The notes beneath the pieces were generated by a model that did no database searches, was not told where the DNA came from, and was given only the letters and a program-made list of their open reading frames with translations. Shown piece by piece: positions 27,932-33,905 of a stretch of 33,905 nucleotides of DNA. The DNA lies in NCBI GenBank assembly GCA_028280355.1, contig JANQMB010000359.1, forward strand, positions 1-33,905. Reading direction: 5' to 3'. The position numbers were made by a program, and so were the translations under genes. This DNA is from Verrucomicrobiales bacterium. GTDB taxonomy: Bacteria; Verrucomicrobiota; Verrucomicrobiia; Verrucomicrobiales; DEV007. Every line of letters starts with the position of its first letter. Within the stretch, counting starts at the first letter, position 1.

Positions 27932-27949
27932 AATGTTTGCCAGAACATT
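27932..27949. promoter_or_regulatory. Perfect palindrome in the divergent promoter region
   Basis: AATGTT-TGCCAG-AACATT is a perfect 6-6-6 inverted repeat in the AT-rich gap between the six-gene operon and the desaturase gene. A possible -10 for the desaturase, TATAGA, lies at 27964-27969. The position suggests that one repressor or activator controls both directions. No regulator gene is adjacent. Confidence 0.5.
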
Positions 27950-28019
27950 GATTAAAATGACTTTATAGAAAGGATCTTCGATTTCGTTTGTGGATGCGCC
28001 TGCCCCATCTTGGCCGGTG

Positions 28020-28898
28020 ATGCCCGTTTCGAGAACGTCTGGTGGGGCGCCGGGATTTGGCTTGCGATATGCGGTCGACTGGCGATCGGTGGTCTTCCTG
28101 GGCGGTCACCTTTCGCTGTTGGCGCTGCATTGGTCTGGGGTGTGGCGCTCCGTGCCGACCTTTGTGATGACGTGCCTGCTGGCTTTTATCGCGGCGGTCA
28201 TCGCCCACAACCACATGCACCTCGGCATCTTTCGTGGGAGGCGTGCGAACAGTTTGTTCTCGGTGGTGCTGAGTTTTGGCTTCGGCGAGCCGCCGACCGG
28301 GATCGTCACCGCTCACAACGAACGCCACCATCGCCATTGTGACAGCGAACTCGATTTCGTCCGCTGTGCGCAGGCGAAGGCGCGTTGGAATTGGGTCAAC
28401 TTCCTGGTCTTCCCCTTTGTCGCCGTGCGAACGATGATGCGTGAGAAAGACAGGGACTTGAGGCGCTGGAAGGTGGCGAGGCCGAAGCTCTATCGCCAGG
28501 CGCTGTTGGAGCGCGGCGTGTTTTGGGCAGTGCTGCTACTCGCCCTGCTCGCCGACCCGATGTCCACCCTGATCTACCTGGCGGTGCCATGGGCCTTCGG
28601 CCAGTTCTGCATCATCGGCATCAACTTGCTCCAACACCAGGACTGCGATCCCGGGTCCGAGTTCGACTTCGCCCGCAACGTGACAGGCCGGCTCGCCAAC
28701 TGGGTCTTCCTCAACAGCGGCTTCCATACCGCCCACCATCTCCGGCCCGGCCTGCACTGGAGCAAACTTCCGGAGTATCATGCTCAGGTCGTCGCACCGG
28801 GCATCGACCCGCGGCTGGTACACGGGACGCTCCTCGGGGCGCTTTGGCAGCGGCTCACCGCGAGAGCTGCGTGTCGAGAAAATCCCGCGCCGCGCTGA
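28020..28898 (+). CDS. Membrane fatty-acid desaturase family protein
   Basis: Di-iron membrane desaturase/hydroxylase of 292 residues. The histidine boxes are AHNHMH (63-67), HNERHHRH (99-106) and HTAHH (236-240), with an extra His in LLQHQDCD. Hydrophobic spans (VVFLGGHLSLLAL, VMTCLLAFIAAVIA, VFWAVLLLALLA) give the usual four-helix topology. Such enzymes insert double bonds or hydroxyl groups into acyl chains or related lipids. The ATG at 28020 is taken as start; a GTG at 27990 in frame is an alternative. It is divergent from the Rieske/GH3 operon and shares its promoter region, and its last 44 bp overlap the convergent deaminase gene. The substrate is unknown. Confidence 0.88.
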   Translation: MPVSRTSGGAPGFGLRYAVDWRSVVFLGGHLSLLALHWSGVWRSVPTFVMTCLLAFIAAVIAHNHMHLGIFRGRRANSLFSVVLSFGFGEPPTGIVTAHNERHHRHCDSELDFVRCAQAKARWNWVNFLVFPFVAVRTMMREKDRDLRRWKVARPKLYRQALLERGVFWAVLLLALLADPMSTLIYLAVPWAFGQFCIIGINLLQHQDCDPGSEFDFARNVTGRLANWVFLNSGFHTAHHLRPGLHWSKLPEYHAQVVAPGIDPRLVHGTLLGALWQRLTARAACRENPAPR

Positions 28899-29496
28899 GC
28901 AGGTGGGCGTTTTCGGAGAACTCGGGGGTGAGGCGCCGGAAGCGCCGGGCGGCTTCGCCGTACGCGGCTCGCGCCTCCGGGCTGGGGAGCCATTCGATCA
29001 GCTCGGCGTGGCCGGACCGGGCGAACTCCCGTTCGAGTTCACCACAGGCGGCAGCCGGGGCCATTTTGGATTCGACCCGTTTCGGGTAAGGCGTCTCGCC
29101 CCCAGCGAGCCGCTCGAACACGCCTCCGTAGACCGGGTCGCGCTGTCCGAAGACCACGCGCTGTATATTGGTCATCGCCATCATGCCCGCGCACATCGCA
29201 CAGGGTTCGAGGGTGGTGTAGATCTGGTGTTTATGCAGTTCGGTACGCTCCGGGTCGGCGGCGATGTGGCCGCGCATGAGGCGTAGCTCGGCGTGTTCGG
29301 TGAGGTCACGGCGCCCGGTGGCCTCGTTGCGGGCCCAGGCGACCGGCTGCCCGTCCCGGTCGACCAGGACGGCGGCGATGTTGTGGCCGGAACCCTCGCC
29401 CAGCGGGCTGTCGTCCCAGGTCGAAGCGGCGAGAGCGCAGGCGAGCAGGCTGAAGATCGCGTCGCGCTCCTCGCCGGGGTCGGAGAATGCGGTCAT
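28855..29496 (-). CDS. Cytidine/nucleoside deaminase-superfamily protein
   Basis: A 213-residue zinc deaminase. The metal and proton-shuttle motifs are intact: His68-Ala-Glu70 in LTEHAELRL and PCAMC (98-102) in TTLEPCAMCAGMMAM. The core resembles TadA-like and nucleoside deaminases, but the protein has an additional C-terminal region of about 70 residues (ELIEWLPSPEARAAYGEAARRF) and lacks the typical TadA length of about 150-170. Free bases, nucleosides or tRNA are all possible substrates. The ATG overlaps the tsaD stop as ATGA, so it is translated with tsaD. The 3' end overlaps the desaturase gene on the other strand by 44 bp. Confidence 0.82.
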   Translation of the reverse strand: MTAFSDPGEERDAIFSLLACALAASTWDDSPLGEGSGHNIAAVLVDRDGQPVAWARNEATGRRDLTEHAELRLMRGHIAADPERTELHKHQIYTTLEPCAMCAGMMAMTNIQRVVFGQRDPVYGGVFERLAGGETPYPKRVESKMAPAAACGELEREFARSGHAELIEWLPSPEARAAYGEAARRFRRLTPEFSENAHLLSAARDFLDTQLSR

Positions 29497-30488
29497 GGGG
29501 TCAGGGCGAGGTTCGGGTCGACGTCCTCGGCCAGTGCGGAAAACTGCCCGCGGGCGAACCTCTCGGCCGCAGCGCGGGCGATCATGGCGGCGTTGTCGGT
29601 GCTGTGTTCGGGCGCCACCGCGAGCAGCTCGAGGCCCCCCTCCGCACAGCGCACTGCGAGACCTTCGCGCAGGGAGGCGTTGCAGGCGACGCCACCGCTG
29701 AGCGCCACGGTCCGCTCGCCGCAGCTCCGCGCCGCGCCGATCGCCTTGGCGACGAGGACCTCCACGACGGCGAGCTGGAACGAGGCGCAGAGGTCGGCGA
29801 GCGTCGCCGCGTCGGGCTCGCCGAGCTTCTGCAGCGTGTACAGGACCGAGGTCTTGAGGCCGCTGAAGCTGAAGGAGAAGTCGCCGCTGTCGAGCATGCC
29901 GCGCGGGAAGTCGAAGCGCCGCGGGTCGCCGCCGAGCGCGGCCTGCTCGACCTCCGGGCCGCCGGGGTAAGGGAGCCCCAGCATCTTCCCCACCTTGTCG
30001 AAGGCCTCCCCCGCCGCGTCGTCGCGGGTCCCCCCGAGCTTCCGGTAGTCGCCGAAGCCGCGCACGTGGACCAGCAGCGTATGGCCGCCGCTGACCACCA
30101 GCGCGACGTGCGGGCGGAGGTCGCCCTCCATGAACGGCGAGAGGAGGTGGCCCTCCATGTGGTTGACGGCGATGAACGGTCTCCCGCACGCCAGGGCGAG
30201 GGCCTTGGCCGCCGTGTTGCCCATCAGCAGCGAGCTGGACAGCCCGGGGCCGGAGGTGGCGGCGAAGGCGTCCATCCGGTCGAGGCCACAGCCCGCCGCC
30301 GAGAGCGCGCACTCGATCACCGGCCGCAGGCTGAGCAGGTGGTTGCGCGACGCCAGCTCGGGGACCACCCCGCCGTAGGGGCGGTGTTCGGCCACCTGTG
30401 AGGCGACCTCGCTGGCCAGGAGCGTCGACGGGGGGGCGAGCACCGCCGCCGCGGTCTCGTCGCAGGAGCTTTCGAGGGCGAGGAGCAT
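29493..30488 (-). CDS. tsaD: tRNA N6-adenosine threonylcarbamoyltransferase
   Basis: Transfers the threonylcarbamoyl group to A37 of tRNAs that read ANN codons, acting with TsaB, TsaC and TsaE. Its 331 residues are the normal length. The ASKHA-fold motifs are present: ALESSCDETAAAV at the start, metal-binding His110 and His114 in NHMEGHLLSP, VVSGGHTLL, and the C-terminal ALSGGVACNASLR and EHSTDNAAMIA. The ATG gives the canonical N-terminus. It lies 44 bp downstream of ctpA and overlaps the deaminase gene, so a three-gene transcript is likely. Confidence 0.96.
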   Translation of the reverse strand: MLLALESSCDETAAAVLAPPSTLLASEVASQVAEHRPYGGVVPELASRNHLLSLRPVIECALSAAGCGLDRMDAFAATSGPGLSSSLLMGNTAAKALALACGRPFIAVNHMEGHLLSPFMEGDLRPHVALVVSGGHTLLVHVRGFGDYRKLGGTRDDAAGEAFDKVGKMLGLPYPGGPEVEQAALGGDPRRFDFPRGMLDSGDFSFSFSGLKTSVLYTLQKLGEPDAATLADLCASFQLAVVEVLVAKAIGAARSCGERTVALSGGVACNASLREGLAVRCAEGGLELLAVAPEHSTDNAAMIARAAAERFARGQFSALAEDVDPNLALTP

Positions 30489-30532
30489 CGTGGTCGGTCC
30501 CGCAGGCGCCGGGGCGCCGGCGGGCGGGCGGT

Positions 30533-31771
30533 TCAGGGGGAGGGGGGCGCCCCGGGGGTAAGTTGCTTGGTTAGTGACTCGACGGCGGCGGCGACCGGGA
30601 GCTCGCCGCCCGGCGCGGCGATGTCCGGCCGGATGCCCCGGCCGTCGATCTCTCTGCCCCCGGGTGTCAGGAAGCGCGCGGTGGTGAGGCGCATGGCCGC
30701 CCCGGTGCCGAGGCCCATGGGGATGACGCTCTGCACCGAGCCCTTCCCGAAGGTCGTGTCGCCGACGACGGTGGCGCGGCCGAGTTCCTGCAGGGCGCCG
30801 GCGACGACTTCGGCGCTGCTGGCGCTGGCACCGTCCACCAGGACGGCGAGCGGGTACTCGCGGTGGTGGCCCGTCGGTGGGGTCTTGTAGACTTCGGAGT
30901 TCCCGCTGCCGGCACGGCCGACGGTCTTAGCGATCGGGGTCGCCGGGGGCAGGAACTCCCCGCAAACCTCGGCGGCCGCCGACAGCAGGCCACCGGGGTT
31001 CGAGCGCAGGTCGAGGACGAAGGCCTGCATCCCCCGCTGCCCGAAACGGTCGAGAACCTCTTCCAACTCCCGCGCGGTCGGCGTGTCGAACTGGCGTATC
31101 CGCGCGTACCCGATCTTCGCCTCGCCGGCGACTTCGGCGGGCAACATCTCGGCCTCGACCACCGTCGCCTTGGTGGGGCTTTCGCGTTCGAACCCGACCG
31201 TCCGCACCCGGTCGGTCCCCGGCGCCCTCAGTTCGAGGGTGACCAGCTGCCCGGGTTTGCCCCCCAGCGTGGCGGCCGCTTCGGCGAGCGCCCCCGGGCC
31301 GAACCCCTCGCCGTCGATCTTCAGCACCCGGTCGCCGTCCCGCACACCGGCGCGCGCCGCCGGCCGGCCGGGTGCGACCTTGGCGACGTACAGTTCGCCC
31401 GCCGCGTTGGTGCCGAGGGCGATCCCGGTCATGTCGATCTGCCCCGGGCCAGAGTCGCGCACCTTCTCAAACAGGTGTGGGCTCATGTATTGGCTGTGGG
31501 GGTCGAGCCGCGCGAACATGCCCTCGAGAGCCCCTTCGACCAGCTGCGCATAGCTGACCTCGTCCGCGTCGACGTAGTTTTCGCGGACGGTCTCGATGGC
31601 GCGCAGCAGGACCTCGACCTGCTGGTATGCCGCGGGGTCGACCACCGCGGTCACCGGTCGAGGTCCGGGTTCTGGATCTCCCGCTGGTCGTCCGGCATCC
31701 TGGGCATGCGCGCTGGCACCCACCGCGATCACGAGCAGCCAGACGAGGGGGGGGCGGAGGGTGGGGCTCAT
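30533..31771 (-). CDS. ctpA: C-terminal processing protease, S41 family
   Basis: Exported or periplasmic serine protease of 412 residues that cleaves near protein C-termini. A signal peptide (PPLVWLLVIAVGASAHA) precedes the N-terminal region with AIETVRENYVDADEV and LDPHSQYMSP. The PDZ domain follows (about 110-200; GIALGTNAAGELYVAKVAPG, RAGVRDGDRVLKIDG). The catalytic core has KIGYARIRQFD, VLDLRSNPGGLL, the Ser-containing DGASASSAEVVAGAL and the Lys-containing FGKGSVQSVIPM. All expected catalytic residues are visible. It is divergent from glgB and precedes tsaD. The physiological substrate is unknown. Confidence 0.93.
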   Translation of the reverse strand: MSPTLRPPLVWLLVIAVGASAHAQDAGRPAGDPEPGPRPVTAVVDPAAYQQVEVLLRAIETVRENYVDADEVSYAQLVEGALEGMFARLDPHSQYMSPHLFEKVRDSGPGQIDMTGIALGTNAAGELYVAKVAPGRPAARAGVRDGDRVLKIDGEGFGPGALAEAAATLGGKPGQLVTLELRAPGTDRVRTVGFERESPTKATVVEAEMLPAEVAGEAKIGYARIRQFDTPTARELEEVLDRFGQRGMQAFVLDLRSNPGGLLSAAAEVCGEFLPPATPIAKTVGRAGSGNSEVYKTPPTGHHREYPLAVLVDGASASSAEVVAGALQELGRATVVGDTTFGKGSVQSVIPMGLGTGAAMRLTTARFLTPGGREIDGRGIRPDIAAPGGELPVAAAVESLTKQLTPGAPPSP

Positions 31772-31879
31772 TGCCCGCTGACTATCGCAGGCCGGGGTAC
31801 GAAAACAAGTGATGCCGTCGCCGGGGGACTTGTGCGTTGACTACCGCGGATCGCGACGCCAAGTGGTGGTGGAGCCGAC

Positions 31880-33905
31880 ATGAGCCAGGAACCCATCGCG
31901 ATCATCGAGGACGACGGCTGGCTCGAGCCCTACACCGACGAGATCGCCGCACGCCGGGATCGTTTCCGGGCCGCGTTGGCGGAGGTCGGCGCCGCCGACG
32001 GTGGGGTGCGCGGCTTCGCGTCGGCGCATCGGGAGTTGGGTATCCACCGCGACCCGGCCGGGGGCTGGCGCTATCGAGAGTGGGCGCCCCGGGCGCGCTC
32101 CCTGTCGCTGGTCGGCGACTTCAACGGCTGGGACCGCAGCGCGCACCCCCTGGAGGGGGCGGGCGACGGTTGTTGGGAAGTGCTCGTCCCCGACGCGGAC
32201 GGGCTCGAGCACGGGGGCAGGGTCAAGGTGCACGTGGCCGGCGAGAACGGCGAACGCGACCGCATCCCCCCGTACATCCGGCGCGCGGTGCAGGATCCGG
32301 TCACCCACGATTTCGCCGGGCAGGTCTGGGCGCCCCCGGAGGCGTTCGTCTGGACCGATGGCGGGTTCGCCGCCCCCGGCGGCGGGTCGTTGCTGATCTA
32401 CGAGGCGCACGTCGGGATGGCGGGGGAGGGCGAGCGGGTGGCGACCTACCGCGAGTTCGCCGATGAGGTGTTGCCGCGGGTCGCACGGATCGGGTACACC
32501 GCGGTGCAGCTGATGGCGATCGCCGAGCACCCCTACTACGGCTCGTTCGGGTACCACGTGTCGAACTTCTTCGCGCCGTCGTCGCGCTGCGGGACCCCGG
32601 AGGACCTCAAGTACCTCGTCGACGTCGCGCACTCGCTCGGGGTCGCGGTGCTGATGGACGTCGTCCACTCGCACGCGGTAAAGAACCTCGCTGAGGGGCT
32701 GGGCGAGTTCGACGGCTCCCCCGGGCTGTATTTCCACGAGGGCGACCGCGGGGTGCACCCGGCCTGGGACTCGCTGCTGTTCGACTACGGGCGCCGGGAG
32801 GTGGGGCGCTTCCTGCTCTCCAACCTCGCCTACTGGCTCGAGGAGTTCCACTTCGACGGCTTCCGCTTCGACGGTGTCACCTCGATGCTCTACCACCACC
32901 ACGGCGACACCGCCTTCGACCACTACGACAAGTATTTCAGGGACGGCGTCGAGTGGGACGCGGTGACCTACCTGCAGCTCGCCAACCACCTGGTGCACGA
33001 CCTGCGGCCAGGTGCGGTGACGGTCGCCGAGGACTTCTCGGGGATGCCCGGTCTGTGCCGACTGCCGGAGGAGGGCGGGCTGGGCTTCGACTACCGGCTC
33101 GGCATGGGCGTTCCCGACTTCTGGATCAAGCTGCTCAAACACTCGCGCGACGAGGAGTGGGACCTCGGCGCCATGTGGGGCGAGCTGGCCAACCGGCGCC
33201 ACGGGGAGCGGACCGTGGGCTACGCCGAGAGCCACGACCAGGCGCTGGTCGGCGACAAGACCATCGCCTTCTGGCTGATGGACAAGGACATGTACCACCA
33301 CATGCGCGCCGACGACCCGCATCCCGCCATCGACCGCGGCGTCGCCCTGCACAAGATGGTCCGCCTGGTCACCATGGCCGCCGGCGGCGAGGCCTACCTG
33401 ACGTTCATGGGCAACGAGTTCGGCCACCCGGAGTGGGTCGACTTCCCGCGCGAGGGCAACGGCTGGTCCTACCAGTACGCCCGCCGGCAGTGGTCGCTGG
33501 CGGCCGACCCCCTGTTGAAATACCGGTTTCTGGAGGCGTTTGAGGCGGCTATGTTAGAACTCGCGCGCCGCACCGGCCTGCTCGCCGCCGCCCCCGCCCA
33601 GCAGCTCAACCTCGACGCCGACAACCAGTGCCTGATCTTCGAGCGCGCGAACCTGATCTTCGCGTTCAACTTCCACCCGGAGCGCTCGATCCCCGACTAC
33701 CGGTTCCGGGCGCACGTGCCGGGCGAGTACGCCCTCGCCCTCGACAGCGACTCTCCCGAGTTCGGCGGCTTCGGCCGCAACGCGGCGGGCGGGCGCTTCC
33801 CGGCGGACGGGGCGGGCGAGCTGTCGATCTACCTGCCCTGCCGGACGGCGCTGGTGTTGGCGTGGACACTCACAACGAAAGGCTGCTTCCAGTCGCGGGC
33901 CTGTT
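31880..33905 (+). CDS. glgB: 1,4-alpha-glucan branching enzyme, GH13_8 type (3' end outside window)
   Basis: Introduces alpha-1,6 branches into glycogen. The frame stays open from the ATG to the window edge (675 codons), so the stop codon is not seen. It is the eukaryote-like form rather than the usual bacterial GlgB. An N-terminal CBM48 (YREWAPRARSLSLVGDFNGWD) is followed by the GH13 barrel with LMDVVHSHAVKN, nucleophile Asp331 in FRFDGVTSMLY, acid/base Glu384 in VAEDFSGMPG and Asp453 in ESHDQALVGDK. Their spacing parallels the human enzyme. The C-terminal beta domain ends near CRTALVLAW, where the family normally stops, so little is missing. GGAG lies 5 nt before the ATG. Confidence 0.94.
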   Translation, partial: MSQEPIAIIEDDGWLEPYTDEIAARRDRFRAALAEVGAADGGVRGFASAHRELGIHRDPAGGWRYREWAPRARSLSLVGDFNGWDRSAHPLEGAGDGCWEVLVPDADGLEHGGRVKVHVAGENGERDRIPPYIRRAVQDPVTHDFAGQVWAPPEAFVWTDGGFAAPGGGSLLIYEAHVGMAGEGERVATYREFADEVLPRVARIGYTAVQLMAIAEHPYYGSFGYHVSNFFAPSSRCGTPEDLKYLVDVAHSLGVAVLMDVVHSHAVKNLAEGLGEFDGSPGLYFHEGDRGVHPAWDSLLFDYGRREVGRFLLSNLAYWLEEFHFDGFRFDGVTSMLYHHHGDTAFDHYDKYFRDGVEWDAVTYLQLANHLVHDLRPGAVTVAEDFSGMPGLCRLPEEGGLGFDYRLGMGVPDFWIKLLKHSRDEEWDLGAMWGELANRRHGERTVGYAESHDQALVGDKTIAFWLMDKDMYHHMRADDPHPAIDRGVALHKMVRLVTMAAGGEAYLTFMGNEFGHPEWVDFPREGNGWSYQYARRQWSLAADPLLKYRFLEAFEAAMLELARRTGLLAAAPAQQLNLDADNQCLIFERANLIFAFNFHPERSIPDYRFRAHVPGEYALALDSDSPEFGGFGRNAAGGRFPADGAGELSIYLPCRTALVLAWTLTTKGCFQSRAC

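Noticed and set aside
20244-28898. Calling the locus an enediyne biosynthetic cluster because of UnbU/UnbV-like domains
   Set aside because: No enediyne polyketide synthase, thioesterase or UnbL-like gene is present, and ASPIC/UnbV domains occur in many unrelated exported proteins.
31772-31879. TTGACT at 31837 as the -35 of a glgB promoter
   Set aside because: No acceptable -10 lies at the right distance, although a promoter must exist somewhere in this divergent gap.

Overview
The window is GC-rich chromosomal DNA with dense bacterial genes and no rRNA, tRNA, CRISPR array or recognisable transposase. It most likely comes from a member of the Verrucomicrobiota. The grounds are an Amuc_1102-type pilus-like exported protein (7639-8277), a LysR-type regulator of the kind common in that phylum, a large exported subtilase whose C-terminal module looks like those on verrucomicrobial secreted proteins, a double-AP2 small protein and a eukaryote-type branching enzyme. 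The assignment is by recognition only and no search was run.

Layout. 1-4140: multidomain kexin-like exported protease, convergent with carB (4258-7482) across a large inverted repeat that contains both stop codons. 7639-11033 (minus strand): Amuc_1102-like protein, HAD phosphatase, a lower-GC exported HEXXH protein enclosed between 31-bp inverted repeats, and a LysR regulator with a perfect dyad upstream. 11347-14760 (plus): rplU, rpmA, trmL, an AP2 protein, a LolD-type ATPase and ilvE. 14891-16099: exported protein of unknown function. 16161-18409 (minus): M42 aminopeptidase and alanine dehydrogenase, a likely amino-acid salvage pair. 18460-20249 (plus): a conserved unknown and a nucleotidyltransferase-fold protein with its own good promoter.

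20244-27885 (minus) is the most unusual part. Six genes are packed so that five successive junctions overlap, four of them by the ATGA stop/start arrangement and one by 25 bp. In transcription order they encode a membrane RnfD/UnbU-like plus seven-motif FG-GAP plus ASPIC/UnbV fusion, a Rieske non-heme iron oxygenase, a multi-pass membrane protein, an unrecognised GNAT-like protein, a GH3-family acyl-adenylating enzyme and a tandem GNAT protein. A membrane fatty-acid desaturase is transcribed divergently, and the shared promoter region holds a perfect AATGTT-N6-AACATT palindrome. The set looks like a membrane-associated pathway that desaturates, oxygenates, activates and conjugates a hydrophobic acid. 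Its product is unknown and this function is inference.

28855-31771 (minus): a zinc deaminase, tsaD and a CtpA-type S41 protease, probably one operon. 31880 to the right edge (plus): a GH13_8 glycogen branching enzyme that runs off the window.

Several gene boundaries carry short heptanucleotide-periodic repeats of different sequence families (near 4170, 4230, 9132, 10112, 19394 and 23596). Many long antisense open frames are artefacts of high-GC codon usage and are left out.
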